DNA from: Arcobacter vandammei
GTDB taxonomy: Bacteria > Campylobacterota > Campylobacteria > Campylobacterales > Arcobacteraceae
Direction of reading: 5' to 3'
Assembly: GCF_016106035.1 (NCBI RefSeq)
Contig: NZ_JADKPZ010000013.1
Coordinates: 18,899 to 82,898 of the forward strand
DNA length: 64,000 nucleotides
Shown here one piece after another: positions 1 through 11,625 of this stretch. The translations under genes and the position numbers were made by a program. The first letter of the stretch is position 1. Each line of letters begins with the position of its first letter. The notes below the pieces were generated by a model that saw only the letters and a program-made list of their open reading frames with translations, did no database searches and was not told where the DNA came from.

Positions 1-1415
<1,415 letters not shown>

Positions 1416-1463
1416 TTATTTATAGATAATATTAAATATTAAATATATCTTTTATTTTAACAT

Positions 1464-1477
1464 ATTATATGTATAAT
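1464..1477. promoter_or_regulatory. Back-to-back divergent -10 elements (pseB / small basic ORF)
   Basis: The sequence ATTATA at 1464-1469 reads TATAAT on the minus strand, towards pseB. TATAAT at 1472-1477 reads on the plus strand, towards the small gene at 1507. Both sit in a T-rich context as usual for Campylobacterota sigma-70 promoters, which have weak -35 boxes. Positions fit leaders of roughly 25 to 60 nt. No transcript evidence is available. Confidence 0.5.
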
Positions 1478-1506
1478 AAAACAAATATATTTTTTTAAGG
1501 GTATTT

Positions 1507-1716
1507 ATGCAAAAGACGATTCCAGATAACATATTAAAAATACAAAAGAAACTTGCAACTTTTGAAAAAGATTCAAGAAATTACAAAAAATATACAAAAA
1601 TTTTGGCAAATCATATAAAAACTCACACTATGAAAAAGAGGGTGAACTCACATATTAAGACTATAGAGACTATAGAAAATATCCGAAAAAACGGTATTGA
1701 AACTATTTTAAAATAA
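1507..1716 (+). CDS. Small basic protein of unknown function
   Basis: A 69-aa ORF with an SD-like AAGGG seven bases before the ATG, a TATAAT at 1472-1477 and a strong hairpin directly after the stop, so it looks like a complete single-gene transcription unit. The product is rich in lysine and arginine (14 K and 3 R), has no cysteine, signal peptide or membrane segment, and is predicted to be mostly helical. I do not recognise a family. The basic composition would suit nucleic-acid or ribosome binding, but that is only inference. It lies between pseB (divergent) and recA (same strand, after its own terminator). Confidence 0.65.
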   Translation: MQKTIPDNILKIQKKLATFEKDSRNYKKYTKILANHIKTHTMKKRVNSHIKTIETIENIRKNGIETILK

Positions 1717-1742
1717 AAAATATTGCAAAATGCAATATTTTT
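1717..1742 (+). terminator. Rho-independent terminator after the 69-aa gene
   Basis: Perfect 10-bp stem AAAATATTGC / GCAATATTTT with an AAAAT loop, starting directly after the TAA and ending in a T run. It separates the small gene from recA. Confidence 0.8.
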
Positions 1743-1812
1743 AACTAGTTTCAAAAAATTCTGCTAAGATTTCAAAATAAAATAAGAATTAAGAAAAAGA
1801 TGAGGTAAAACT

Positions 1813-2862
1813 ATGGATGAAAATCAAAAAAAATCACTTGAACTTGCTATAAAACAAATTGATAAAGCCTTTGGAAAAGGAACACTAATAAGACTTGGAG
1901 ACAAAGAGGTAATTCCAACAGAAGCAATTAGCACTGGTTCTTTAGGACTTGATTTGGCTCTTGGTGTTGGAGGTATTCCAAAAGGAAGAGTAATTGAGAT
2001 TTATGGACCAGAAAGTTCTGGAAAAACTACTTTAACTTTACATGCTATTGCCGAAGCTCAAAAAGCTGGTGGAGTTTGTGCTTTTATTGATGCTGAACAT
2101 GCTCTTGATGTAAAATATGCAAAAGATATCGGTGTTGATACAGATAATTTACTTGTTTCTCAACCAGATTTTGGGGAACAAGCTTTAGAAATACTTGAAA
2201 CAGTTATAAGAAGTGGAGCAGTTGATTTAGTTGTAGTGGATAGTGTAGCAGCTTTAACTCCAAAAGTAGAGATAGATGGAGATATGGATGACCAACAAGT
2301 TGGAGTTCAAGCAAGGCTTATGAGTAAGGCTCTAAGAAAAGTAACTGGGCTTTTAAGTAAGATGAACTGTACAGTTATATTTATCAACCAAATAAGAATG
2401 AAAATAGGAATGACTGGATATGGAAGCCCAGAGACAACAACTGGTGGAAATGCACTTAAATTCTACTCATCTGTAAGACTTGATATTAGAAGAATTGCAA
2501 CACTTAAACAAGGTGAAAACTCAATAGGAAATAGAGTAAAAGTAAAAGTTGTAAAAAACAAAGTTGCAGCTCCATTTAAACAAGCTGAGTTTGATATTAT
2601 GTTTGGGGAAGGTATTTCAAAAACTGGTGAGATAGTTGATTATGGTGTGAAACTTGATATTATTGATAAAGCTGGTTCTTGGTTTAGCTATGGAGATACA
2701 AAAATTGGTCAAGGTAGAGAAAATGTTAAAGTATTTTTAAAAGATAATCCAACTATTGCAAAAGAGATAGAAGATAAGATTTTAAACTCTATGGGTGTAA
2801 ATGATGCTATTATAACTGGTGGAAGTGATGATAGTGATGAAACTTCTGAACTTGATGATTAA
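1813..2862 (+). CDS. recA: RecA recombinase
   Basis: RecA of 349 aa, the ATP-dependent DNA strand-exchange protein for homologous recombination and the SOS co-protease. The Walker A motif GPESSGKT is at residues 65-72, followed by the DAEHALD region, the Walker B strand VVVDSVAAL, and the conserved loops [11 protein letters not shown] and [16 protein letters not shown] segment (here [16 protein letters not shown]). The C-terminus is strongly acidic ([14 protein letters not shown]), as typical for the regulatory tail. SD TGAGGT lies seven bases before the ATG. A weak -10 (TAAGAT at 1765-1770) is the only promoter candidate, and I see no LexA-type operator. The order recA-eno-ftsB-like-AMIN agrees with what I recall of Campylobacter. 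Confidence 0.98.
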   Translation: MDENQKKSLELAIKQIDKAFGKGTLIRLGDKEVIPTEAISTGSLGLDLALGVGGIPKGRVIEIYGPESSGKTTLTLHAIAEAQKAGGVCAFIDAEHALDVKYAKDIGVDTDNLLVSQPDFGEQALEILETVIRSGAVDLVVVDSVAALTPKVEIDGDMDDQQVGVQARLMSKALRKVTGLLSKMNCTVIFINQIRMKIGMTGYGSPETTTGGNALKFYSSVRLDIRRIATLKQGENSIGNRVKVKVVKNKVAAPFKQAEFDIMFGEGISKTGEIVDYGVKLDIIDKAGSWFSYGDTKIGQGRENVKVFLKDNPTIAKEIEDKILNSMGVNDAIITGGSDDSDETSELDD

Positions 2863-2881
2863 TCTTTAATCTTATAAATAT

Positions 2882-2916
2882 AAATTGGTTGAGAACTTTT
2901 CTCATACCAATTTTCT
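2882..2916 (+). terminator. Terminator after recA
   Basis: Imperfect inverted repeat: AAATTGGT-TGAGAA pairs with TTCTCATACCAATTT, with a single-base bulge and a short loop, followed by a short T-rich tract. It lies between recA and the eno promoter. Confidence 0.6.
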
Positions 2917-2978
2917 CAAAGTAAACTACATAAAGTTAAATTTATTTTTATAAAAGCAAACAACAAATTTTTTTTAGC

Positions 2979-2984
2979 TATAAT
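2979..2984 (+). promoter_or_regulatory. -10 element of the eno operon
   Basis: TATAAT at 2979-2984, preceded by a run of T (TTTTTTTTAGC), the usual Campylobacterota sigma-70 pattern. It is about 30 bases upstream of the GTG start of eno. Confidence 0.6.
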
Positions 2985-3014
2985 CTTAAGAAATTACAAA
3001 TTTAGGAGACCTAA

Positions 3015-4291
<1,277 letters not shown>

Positions 4292-4292
<1 letters not shown>

Positions 4293-4534
4293 TGAAGAAG
4301 AAAAAAAGTGGTTTTGGGATTTTTGTGCTAATAGCGGTTTTATCGCTATTAGCAACATTGTATTTTTCATACTATGTAACAAATGTTCTTTTTGGAGATA
4401 ACTCTTTGCAAGTTTATAACTCTTTGAAGTTTAAAAAAGAGTATCTTGAAAATGAGATTTCAAGATTGCAAAAAGATAATGCCTATTTACAAAAAGAGTA
4501 TTTTGAACTAAAAAATTTGGAGCCAGAAGAATGA
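4292..4534 (+). CDS. FtsB/DivIC-like septum protein
   Basis: An 80-aa bitopic membrane protein: a basic cytoplasmic N-terminus (MKKKKSG), one transmembrane helix at about 9-32, then a leucine-zipper-like coiled coil (residues 45-78, rich in E, K, L). This is the architecture of FtsB/DivIC septum-formation proteins, which link early and late divisome factors. Sequence conservation in this family is poor, so the call rests on architecture and on the recA-eno-X context I recall from Campylobacter. Coupled at both ends: TAATG with eno, and ATGA overlap with the AMIN protein. Confidence 0.65.
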
Positions 4535-5232
4535 GAACTCTACTATTATCTACAACATTAGTGGCTTTTTTGAGCCTATCTTTACAAGCTAGAGAGAACC
4601 CTTTTATTTTATATGAAGATAAGACAGGAAAGGTTGTTACAACATCTGTAAAATCTAAAAGTGTAACAGATTTAGAAGAGGAGCAATTTATAAGAGATTA
4701 TCAAAATAAGCTAAATCCTCCTACAACACAAGTACAAGAGCAAAAAGTACCAGTACAAACACAAGAGAAAACTTACTCAAAAAAAGAGGTTGATTCTTTG
4801 ATGTTAAAAACAAAGTATGAAGCCGAACAAAAGGCTAAGTCTTTGGTTAAAAAAGAGTTAAATAAAGCACCAGAACAAGTGGTTTATGTAAAACCTAGAA
4901 CAGATGTTTTAAATGATGAAACTCTTACATCAAAAAACATTCTTCCATTTGTAAAAGTTGATTACAATGATAATAAGCTTTTTATTAGCACTGAAGATAT
5001 AGTGTTTAAAAAGTTTTCTATAAATCAAGAGAATAAACTTGTAATTGATTTCAAAGGCAAAAGAAATTTTAGTGGTGCTAAACATACTTTAAGTTCTAGT
5101 AATTTTAAAGCTATTTCAACTGGTAACCACTCAGATAATGGTTTTTATAGAATAGTTGTAGAACTTAGTTCAAAACCAAGTAACTATAATTTTGATTATA
5201 CAGATTCTATTGTATCTATAAGTAAAAAATAA
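4531..5232 (+). CDS. Periplasmic AMIN-domain protein
   Basis: A 233-aa exported protein. A signal peptide (about residues 1-20, ending SLSLQA) is followed by a low-complexity, charged and glutamine-rich linker (about 40-115) and a C-terminal beta-rich region (about 135-230) resembling an AMIN domain, which localises proteins to peptidoglycan or the septum. By position it corresponds to the AMIN-domain glycoprotein (CgpA) that I recall downstream of eno in C. jejuni. It overlaps the FtsB-like gene by four bases, so division/envelope genes ride on the eno operon. The linker holds no clear D/E-x-N-x-S/T N-glycosylation sequon. Confidence 0.65.
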   Translation: MRTLLLSTTLVAFLSLSLQARENPFILYEDKTGKVVTTSVKSKSVTDLEEEQFIRDYQNKLNPPTTQVQEQKVPVQTQEKTYSKKEVDSLMLKTKYEAEQKAKSLVKKELNKAPEQVVYVKPRTDVLNDETLTSKNILPFVKVDYNDNKLFISTEDIVFKKFSINQENKLVIDFKGKRNFSGAKHTLSSSNFKAISTGNHSDNGFYRIVVELSSKPSNYNFDYTDSIVSISKK

Positions 5233-5250
5233 AAGAGAAAATCTCTTTTA
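5231..5250. terminator. Bidirectional terminator between AMIN protein and bioB
   Basis: Hairpin AAAAGAGA-AAA-TCTCTTTT with A-rich and T-rich flanks that suit both strands. It lies between convergent genes whose stop codons are 20 bases apart. Confidence 0.8.
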
Positions 5251-5251
5251 T

Positions 5252-6100
5252 TTATTGATGACAAGCAAAAGCTATCTCATATCCTAAAGCTGTAACAGCT
5301 TTTATATCATCTTCCGCACTAGCACCACCAGTTGTTAAATAATCTCCAACAACAATAGCATTTGCTCCATGTTTAAATACATCATATTGATTTTTACCAA
5401 ACATTAACTCTCTTCCTCCAGCAATCATTAACATTTGATTTGGAAGATAAGATCTAGTTAATTCAATAAGTTTAAAAGCTTCATCTTTTGATAAAGGATT
5501 TTTAACTATTGGTAGAGCATCATTTGGATGGAAGAAATTAATAGGTACTGACATTGGTTCAAGACTAGCTATTGATTCAAGCATAGAGATTCTATTTTCT
5601 TGAGTTTCACCCAAACCAAAAATACCTCCTGTACAAAGATGTAATCCAGCTTTTTTTGCATCTAAACAAGTGTTATATCTATCATCCCAAGAGTGAGTTG
5701 TACAAATCGTATTATAAAATTCTCTTGCTGTTTCCAAATTGTGATTATAGTTTTCAACACCATGTTTTCTTAACTCTTTTAATTGTTCAAAAGTAGCTAA
5801 TCCATTACAGGCAATTAGTGAAATATCTGGAACCGCTTTATGCACAGCATCAGCAGCACGACATACATAATCTAATCTTTTATCATCAAGCCCAGTTCCA
5901 GCTGTTACTAAACAAAACCCAACAGCTTTATTTGCTCTTGCTTTTTTTGCCTCTTCTACGATTTGTTCTATCTCTTTTCTTCTATATCTTTCAATATCTG
6001 CTTTATACTTTACACTTTGTGTACAAAATTTGCAATCTTCATTACAAGTTCCACTTTCAATATTTGATATTGCACATAAATATATTTGATTATTGCTCAT
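5252..6100 (-). CDS. bioB: Biotin synthase
   Basis: Radical-SAM enzyme of 282 aa that inserts sulfur into dethiobiotin. The CxxxCxxC cluster ligands are C19, C23 and C26 (GTCNEDCKFC). Further family motifs are YNHNLET, GGIFGLGET, PINFFHPN and the IAGGRE segment whose Arg ligates the [2Fe-2S] cluster in characterised BioB. It is shorter than E. coli BioB (346 aa) but typical of Campylobacterota. The start overlaps the end of the phosphodiesterase gene by 11 bases, so it is the last gene of a topA-phosphodiesterase-bioB unit. No other bio genes are in the window. Confidence 0.95.
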   Translation of the reverse strand: MSNNQIYLCAISNIESGTCNEDCKFCTQSVKYKADIERYRRKEIEQIVEEAKKARANKAVGFCLVTAGTGLDDKRLDYVCRAADAVHKAVPDISLIACNGLATFEQLKELRKHGVENYNHNLETAREFYNTICTTHSWDDRYNTCLDAKKAGLHLCTGGIFGLGETQENRISMLESIASLEPMSVPINFFHPNDALPIVKNPLSKDEAFKLIELTRSYLPNQMLMIAGGRELMFGKNQYDVFKHGANAIVVGDYLTTGGASAEDDIKAVTALGYEIAFACHQ

Positions 6101-6602
6101 ATTTAAACTCTTCTTTCATAAAATTATTTTCATTTGTATTTCTAAAATATCGCGTGATTATATACTCATTTTGATTAATCTCTAGTTTCACACAAGAAAT
6201 TATTGGCTCTTCTCTTGCACATACTTCTCCAGGGTTTAAGAAAAGTGTTTTGTTTACATATTGACAATAAAACTCATGAGTATGACCAAAAATTATAATT
6301 TTTGTATCAGGGTTTAGATGATAAGGAAGGTGCATTAATTTAAAGCTTATATCTTCTATTTTAAAGTAGTAAGGTTCTTTTTTTATATTATATTCATTTG
6401 ATAAATCTATTAATGAGTAATCGTTATTTCCAAATACTTTTATAGTTTTGAGATTAGAATTTTTTAAAATATCCAAAGCCTCTTTAGAGCAAAAATCTCC
6501 AGCATGGATTAAGTATTCACAATTTTCATCTTTTAAAAGAGATATACACTCTAAAAGATAGTCAAGTTTATGATGACTATCTGAAACAATTGCTATTTTC
6601 AT
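6090..6602 (-). CDS. YfcE/MJ0936-type metallophosphoesterase
   Basis: A 170-aa calcineurin-like phosphoesterase of the small YfcE/MJ0936 class. Metal-binding motifs are visible in order: SDSHH (D8, H10), HAGD (D36), GNND (58-61) and GHTH (106-109), followed by NPGEV as usual in the class. Members hydrolyse phosphodiesters, but the natural substrate is unknown. The first codon directly follows the topA stop, and the gene overlaps bioB by 11 bases. The position before bioB is probably just operon packing. Confidence 0.85.
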   Translation of the reverse strand: MKIAIVSDSHHKLDYLLECISLLKDENCEYLIHAGDFCSKEALDILKNSNLKTIKVFGNNDYSLIDLSNEYNIKKEPYYFKIEDISFKLMHLPYHLNPDTKIIIFGHTHEFYCQYVNKTLFLNPGEVCAREEPIISCVKLEINQNEYIITRYFRNTNENNFMKEEFKYEQ

Positions 6603-8942
6603 CTACTCTTTTTTTGCCTTTGTAGTTTTTTTAGCCGTTGTTTCTTTTTTAGTTGTAGCCGTTTTTCTTGCAGGTTTTTTAGTAGTTTTACTATCTTTTT
6701 CAATAATCTCTAAACACTCTTCTAAACTTAACTCTTCAGCAATTTTTCCTTTAGGAATTTTGTAGTTTTTTCTACCTTGTTTTATATAAGCACCGTAAGC
6801 ACCATTTAGAATTTGTATTTTTTCTTTTTCAAAATCTTTGATTAAAGCTTTACTTTTTGCCTCATCTATTTCACTTATAATCTCTCTTGCTCTTTGCTCA
6901 TCAACAGTATATGGATCATCTGTTTTTAAAGAGTAATATTTTGTTTTTACTTGTAGATATGGTCCAAATCTTCCGATATTTGCTTTTATCTCTTCGTTAT
7001 TTAAAGTTACTCCTACAACTCTTGGAAGTGTAAATAAAAATAGGGCTTCATCCAAAGTTATTGTATCCATATTTAGATTTTCAGGAATTGCTACAAATTT
7101 TGGTTTCTCTTCATCATCTTTTGTTCCAATTTGAACAAACGGTCCAAATCTTCCAACTCTAGCACTTACAGGTTTTCCACTTTTTGGGTCAATTCCTAGC
7201 TCTCTTTGTTGAACATAATCAGATTTACTAATATTCTCTTCTTTATCTTTTATAGTATTCTTGAAATCTCCATAAAAGTTTTTCATCACATCAACCCAAG
7301 CTTTTTTACCATCTGCAATATCATCAAATTGTTCTTCAATTTTTGCTGTAAAGCCCAAATCTATGATATTTGAGAAGTGGTCAGTTAAAAAACTATTTAC
7401 AATTTCACCTGTTGGTGTTGGAATTAGTTTTTTATCTTCTGTTTTACTTACATATTCTCTTGCTTGAATTGTTGAAATTGTTGGAGCATAAGTTGATGGT
7501 CTTCCAATTCCTTCACTTTCAAGTTTTTTAACTAGACTTGCTTCAGTGTATCTTGCTGGTGGTTTTGTAAAATGTTGCTCACTTAAAATATTTTCCAAAT
7601 CTAAAACAGTTCCTATTTTGATATTTGGTAAGATTTTTTCACTACTTTCTAGTAGCTCTTCAGGATTATCACTTCCTTCAGTATATGCTTTCATAAAACC
7701 AGCAAAAATAATTCTTTGACCTTTTGTTTGAAACTCAAACTCTTTTTTTGCTCCAGCTTCTATTTTATATGTTGTATTTGCTATTTTTGCAGCTGCCATT
7801 TGAGTTGCGATTGTTCTTTTCCAAATAAGGCTATAAAGTTTATATTGTGCATTGTCTAAATACTCTTTTACCATTGAAGGTTTTAGACTCATATCAACAG
7901 GACGAATTGCTTCGTGGGCTTCTTGAGCCCCTTTTGCAGTTGATTTAAAAGCTCTTGGTTTTGCTAGGGCATAATCTTTTCCATACTCTTCTTCAATAAC
8001 CTTTTTAGCTGCACTTGTTGCAACAGTTGAAAGATTTAAAGAGTCTGTTCTCATATATGTTATTAAACCACCTGTGTGATTTGGAATATTTGCTGTATTT
8101 CCCTCATAAAGTTGTTGGGCTATCATCATAGTTTGTGCAACACTAAGTCCTATTTTTCTACTTGCTTCTTGTTGCAGTGTTGAAGTTGTAAATGGAGGTG
8201 CAGGGTTTCTTGTGCTATCTTTTTCTTCAATATCAATAAGTGTAAAATTTCCACCATTTAAAGAAGCTTCAATCTCTCTTGCTTCTTGCTCATTTTTCAC
8301 TTTGATATTTTTGCCAGATTTTTTAGCTAACTCACTTTGAAGCTCTGGATTTAAGAAATTTGCTTTTATTTTCCAAAACTCTTCAGGAACAAAGGCTCTA
8401 ATCTCATTTTCTCTTTCAACAATAATTCTTACAGCAACACTTTGAACTCTTCCAGCACTAAGTCCATATCTAACTTTTTTCCAAAGTAATGGAGAAAGCT
8501 CATATCCAACAGCTCTATCAAGTATTCTTCTTGCTTGTTGAGCATCTACAAGATTTTGATCAACATCTCTTGGATTTTCTAATGCTTTTAAAATTGCATC
8601 TTTTGTAATTTCGTGAAAAACTATTCTTTTAATTGGGTTTTTTTCAATTTTAAGTGCAGGAATTAAGTGCCAAGCAATAGCTTCTCCCTCTCTATCCTCA
8701 TCGGCCGCTAGGTAGATAGTAGTATCTTTTGTGATTTGTTTTTTTAGTTCAGCGATTACCTTTTTCTTATCTGTTGTTACTTGATAACTAGGTTTGAAGT
8801 TGTCTTCAGGGTCAAAACCTAAAGTTGATTTCGGTAAATCTCTTACATGCCCCATAGAAGCCATAACGGTAAAATCTTTTCCCAAGAATTTTGATATTGT
8901 TTTTGCTTTTGCTGGTGATTCCACTATTACTAAATTTTTCAC
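6603..8942 (-). CDS. topA: DNA topoisomerase I
   Basis: Type IA topoisomerase of 779 aa that relaxes negative supercoils. The Toprim domain is at the N-terminus (E8 in VESPAKAKTI; AADEDREGEAIAWHL with D81/D83). The nucleophilic tyrosine is Y296 in GGLITYMRTDS. The C-terminal part has two GRFGP repeats (GRFGPFVQIG and GRFGPYLQVK) of the topoisomerase C-terminal repeat type instead of cysteine zinc ribbons; the tail (about 745-779) is a basic K/T/A-rich extension. The bioB order relative to topA matches my recollection of C. jejuni. A -10-like TAAAAT on the minus strand lies at 8975-8980. Confidence 0.97.
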   Translation of the reverse strand: MKNLVIVESPAKAKTISKFLGKDFTVMASMGHVRDLPKSTLGFDPEDNFKPSYQVTTDKKKVIAELKKQITKDTTIYLAADEDREGEAIAWHLIPALKIEKNPIKRIVFHEITKDAILKALENPRDVDQNLVDAQQARRILDRAVGYELSPLLWKKVRYGLSAGRVQSVAVRIIVERENEIRAFVPEEFWKIKANFLNPELQSELAKKSGKNIKVKNEQEAREIEASLNGGNFTLIDIEEKDSTRNPAPPFTTSTLQQEASRKIGLSVAQTMMIAQQLYEGNTANIPNHTGGLITYMRTDSLNLSTVATSAAKKVIEEEYGKDYALAKPRAFKSTAKGAQEAHEAIRPVDMSLKPSMVKEYLDNAQYKLYSLIWKRTIATQMAAAKIANTTYKIEAGAKKEFEFQTKGQRIIFAGFMKAYTEGSDNPEELLESSEKILPNIKIGTVLDLENILSEQHFTKPPARYTEASLVKKLESEGIGRPSTYAPTISTIQAREYVSKTEDKKLIPTPTGEIVNSFLTDHFSNIIDLGFTAKIEEQFDDIADGKKAWVDVMKNFYGDFKNTIKDKEENISKSDYVQQRELGIDPKSGKPVSARVGRFGPFVQIGTKDDEEKPKFVAIPENLNMDTITLDEALFLFTLPRVVGVTLNNEEIKANIGRFGPYLQVKTKYYSLKTDDPYTVDEQRAREIISEIDEAKSKALIKDFEKEKIQILNGAYGAYIKQGRKNYKIPKGKIAEELSLEECLEIIEKDSKTTKKPARKTATTKKETTAKKTTKAKKE

Positions 8943-9027
8943 TTAAACTGCCTTCATATTTTCTAAAAGTTTGCATTTTATCATAAAAAATGTAAGGTCT
9001 TCTTAATGAGTAGTTAAATTTTATTTT

Positions 9028-9840
9028 TTACTCAAAAATTATAATCTCAGTTTCAAGCTCTATCCCAAACTCTTCTTTTACTTTTTGTTTTGCAAGGTTT
9101 ATTAAACTAATTGCTTCCTCAAAAGTTCCATCTCCATGATTTACCAAAAAGTTTGCATGAGTGCTTGAAAACTCCATATCTCCAATTCTGTGTCCTTTTA
9201 ATCCAACAGCTTCTATAAGTCGTCCAGCAAAATCGTTTTTTGGATTTTTAAAACAGCTTCCAGCACTAGCCATTTGCGGTTGATTATCTCTCATTTTTAC
9301 AAATTCATTTTGTTTTTCTTTGCTAAAACCTAGTTCTTTATGAAAAACTACTTCATAAACAATAGTATCAATTTTGGTTTCTCTATATGAAAAATCTATA
9401 TCTTTTTTAAGTATATAGCCATCTTTTGTTTTAATTGAGTGAATATAGTTAAAAACTTCCCACTCTTTTAGCCCTGCATTCATTTTTACTAAACCACCCA
9501 AATTTCCAGGTAATTTTGCCAAAAACTCTAAATTTGCAATATTATTTTTTCTAGTGTATGTTAGAAGTTTTCCACTACTTGTAGCACATCCAACATAGAT
9601 TAAACTGTTTTTTTCTTCTATATAATCAAAATTTTCACCCAAAATGGCAAACTTTTTTTTACAATTTGGTGAAATTAGCAAATTATTTGCTCGTCCTATT
9701 ATTTGAAAATCTTGGTACTCGTTCTCTTTTTCTATCTCATTTATTACTAAAACTTCAAAAGTTCCACCAATATGAATTGAAGAATATCTTTTGAAGTCTA
9801 TTGTTTTTGTTTCGTTTTTCATATTACTTTTTTGGCTCAT
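9028..9840 (-). CDS. murB: UDP-N-acetylenolpyruvoylglucosamine reductase
   Basis: FAD-dependent MurB of 270 aa, which reduces UDP-GlcNAc-enolpyruvate to UDP-MurNAc in peptidoglycan precursor synthesis. FAD-binding motifs GRANNLL and LPGNLGGLVKMNAG are present. The catalytic Arg (SYRET), the Ser general acid (AGSCFKNP) and the C-terminal Glu (ELETEI) are all there. The short form lacks the extra loop of E. coli MurB (342 aa). The start at 9840 overlaps the preceding gene's TGA as ATGA and has an AAGAAG SD, so I prefer it to the internal Met7, which lacks one. Confidence 0.95.
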   Translation of the reverse strand: MSQKSNMKNETKTIDFKRYSSIHIGGTFEVLVINEIEKENEYQDFQIIGRANNLLISPNCKKKFAILGENFDYIEEKNSLIYVGCATSSGKLLTYTRKNNIANLEFLAKLPGNLGGLVKMNAGLKEWEVFNYIHSIKTKDGYILKKDIDFSYRETKIDTIVYEVVFHKELGFSKEKQNEFVKMRDNQPQMASAGSCFKNPKNDFAGRLIEAVGLKGHRIGDMEFSSTHANFLVNHGDGTFEEAISLINLAKQKVKEEFGIELETEIIIFE

Positions 9841-10721
9841 CTACTTCTTAGTTCTTCATACTCACTTGGGATTAAAAAATCTTCAGATTTGATAAGATTT
9901 TGATAAAAACCATGTTTATATCCTAGTTCAAAAAGTTTATCTATTGCTTTATATTGAATAGGGCTTAAAAGTACTGAATTATCATTTGCATAAAGGTCTA
10001 AATATTTATCTAAAGTTTTTGCATCTACTCTTATAAGTCCTTTTTCTAGTAACATTGGAGCTAGAGTTTTTCTGTTTTTATTTGCAACTTCAACAGCTTT
10101 TATAAGTGCATTTTCATATTTTATAGCATCATGAAGTGGAATAGAACGACGAAGACACATTCCACCAAGTGGTAGGGGTAAATCTTCATTTTCAGTGACA
10201 GTTAGCTCTTTCCAAATATCCCAAAGCTCAATTTCTACTTCTAGTTCATCGTTGTAAGTTAAAATTGACTCATGAATTAAAACCCCAGCATCAACCGTTC
10301 CATCAAGTACCGCTTTTTCAATATCTAAAAAGTTCATATATGTAATTCTTGCATCTGGATAATATATTTTAAAAAGTAGGGCATTTGTTGTAAACTCTCC
10401 ACTAAGAGCTACTTTGAAGTTTCTTTTTAGGCTAGTTCCTTTTTTCTTAATTAGTTTTGGACCATATCCTTCCCCAAAAGAAACAGCCGTTTTAAGTAGG
10501 GCATAATCATCTTTTACAAATGGATAAAGAGCAAAAGAGATTGCACAAATATCGTAAGTTCCTTTTAAAGTTGCTTGATTTAAAGTCTCTATATCATCTG
10601 CAATATTGCTAAAATTTGCACCATCAATATCTATCCAACCAAACTTTATAGCATAATACATAAAAATATCATCAGCATCTGGTGAGTGAGCTACACTTAT
10701 ATCTTTTATTATTTTTGTCAA
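9837..10721 (-). CDS. MqnD/MqnA-family menaquinone (futalosine pathway) enzyme
   Basis: A 294-aa protein of the MqnA/MqnD family, a periplasmic-binding-protein fold without signal peptide. It starts MTKIIKDISVAHSPDADD, followed by FMYYAIKFGW, TYDICAISFALYP and PLPLGGMCLRR, the last typical of MqnD (1,4-dihydroxy-6-naphthoate synthase). Campylobacterota make menaquinone by the futalosine route, so this role fits; MqnA cannot be fully excluded. The start is TTG at 10721 with SD AAAGGA (10728-10734). The next ATG upstream (10787) falls inside the rpsU terminator stem and is rejected. It is coupled to murB by ATGA. Confidence 0.78.
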   Translation of the reverse strand: MTKIIKDISVAHSPDADDIFMYYAIKFGWIDIDGANFSNIADDIETLNQATLKGTYDICAISFALYPFVKDDYALLKTAVSFGEGYGPKLIKKKGTSLKRNFKVALSGEFTTNALLFKIYYPDARITYMNFLDIEKAVLDGTVDAGVLIHESILTYNDELEVEIELWDIWKELTVTENEDLPLPLGGMCLRRSIPLHDAIKYENALIKAVEVANKNRKTLAPMLLEKGLIRVDAKTLDKYLDLYANDNSVLLSPIQYKAIDKLFELGYKHGFYQNLIKSEDFLIPSEYEELRSR

Positions 10722-10775
10722 TTTTATTCCTTTAAAATTCTTAGGGAAGATTGTATCAAGATTGGCTTTAAAATA

Positions 10776-10807
10776 AAAAAAGCCCAAACCAAAAGGTCTG
10801 GGCTTTT
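10776..10807 (-). terminator. Strong terminator of rpsU
   Basis: Stem of 13 bp with one mismatch (AAAAGCCCAAACC / GGTCTGGGCTTTT), AAAA loop, and on the minus strand a T-rich run directly after it. It lies between rpsU and the downstream MqnD-like gene. Confidence 0.9.
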
Positions 10808-10827
10808 CTGTTTGGAAATAACAAATC

Positions 10828-11040
10828 TTATAATCTTGACTCGTATCTTCTTAACATATATAGTTTTTTCAACATTTTTTTTCTAGCAGAAATTTTTTGC
10901 TTTTTTCTGATTTCAGTCATTGGTTCAAAATATCTTCTAGCTCTTGCTTCAGTAACGATTAGGTTTCTGTCGCATTGTTTTTTAAATCTTCTATACGCTT
11001 CGTCAAACGATTCGTTATCTTTAACTTTAATGCCTGGCAC
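10828..11040 (-). CDS. rpsU: 30S ribosomal protein S21
   Basis: S21, a small basic protein of the 30S platform near the mRNA exit and anti-SD region. It starts [21 protein letters not shown] and ends [18 protein letters not shown], a near-consensus Campylobacterota S21 of 70 aa. I place the start at the GTG at 11040 because the product then has the family length and the AGAGG SD lies about nine bases upstream. The in-frame GTG at 11049 has its SD directly abutting and would add MIL. A strong terminator follows. Confidence 0.93.
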   Translation of the reverse strand: MPGIKVKDNESFDEAYRRFKKQCDRNLIVTEARARRYFEPMTEIRKKQKISARKKMLKKLYMLRRYESRL

Positions 11041-11154
11041 TAAAATCACCCTCTTTCTTTTAAAATTTAGGCTCGGATTATATTTAAAATATTCTTAATA
11101 TCTATTTAACCTATCTTTTTATAGAATAAAATATAAATTTTATAAGGATAAACT

Positions 11155-11625
11155 TTGAATTTAACTCATCTTGATGATAATAATAGACCAAAAATGGTAG
11201 ATGTTTCAGATAAAAATGATACAAAAAGAGTGGCTATTGCAAGTGGAAAAATAACTATGAGTAAAGAGGCTTATATTGCAATTATGGAAAATAGTGTTAA
11301 AAAAGGACCAGTTTTGCAAACTGCTGTAATTGCAGCAATTATGGGAACTAAAAAGACAAGCGAATTAATTCCTATGTGCCATCCTTTGCTTTTAACAGGA
11401 ATAAATTGTGATATAGAAGAGAATGAAAAAGAGTGCAGTTTTAAACTCTTTGTAACAGCAAAATTAAATGGTCAAACAGGTGTTGAAATGGAAGCTCTAA
11501 CTGGTGTTAGTATAGGACTTCTTACAATTTATGATATGGTAAAAGCTATTGATAAATCAATGGTAATTTCAGATATTCAGCTTGAAGAAAAAAGCGGTGG
11601 TAAAAGTGGAGATTTTAAAAGATGA
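11155..11625 (+). CDS. moaC: Cyclic pyranopterin monophosphate synthase
   Basis: MoaC, 156 aa, which with MoaA converts GTP into cyclic pyranopterin monophosphate for molybdenum cofactor. Family motifs are [39 protein letters not shown] (catalytic His region), [12 protein letters not shown] and [13 protein letters not shown] with the conserved Asp and Lys. The start is TTG at 11155 with SD AAGGAT. A -10-like TAGAAT is at 11122-11127. It overlaps the DUF493 gene by four bases. Mo-enzymes are not in this window. Confidence 0.96.
   Translation: MNLTHLDDNNRPKMVDVSDKNDTKRVAIASGKITMSKEAYIAIMENSVKKGPVLQTAVIAAIMGTKKTSELIPMCHPLLLTGINCDIEENEKECSFKLFVTAKLNGQTGVEMEALTGVSIGLLTIYDMVKAIDKSMVISDIQLEEKSGGKSGDFKR

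Noticed and set aside
1717..1812. LexA-type SOS operator upstream of recA
   Set aside because: No palindrome of the known LexA-box types was visible between the upstream terminator and the recA start.
10722..10787. Upstream in-frame ATG at 10787 as start of the MqnD-like protein
   Set aside because: That codon lies within the stem of the rpsU terminator and has no SD; the TTG at 10721 has SD AAAGGA and gives the family length and N-terminus.
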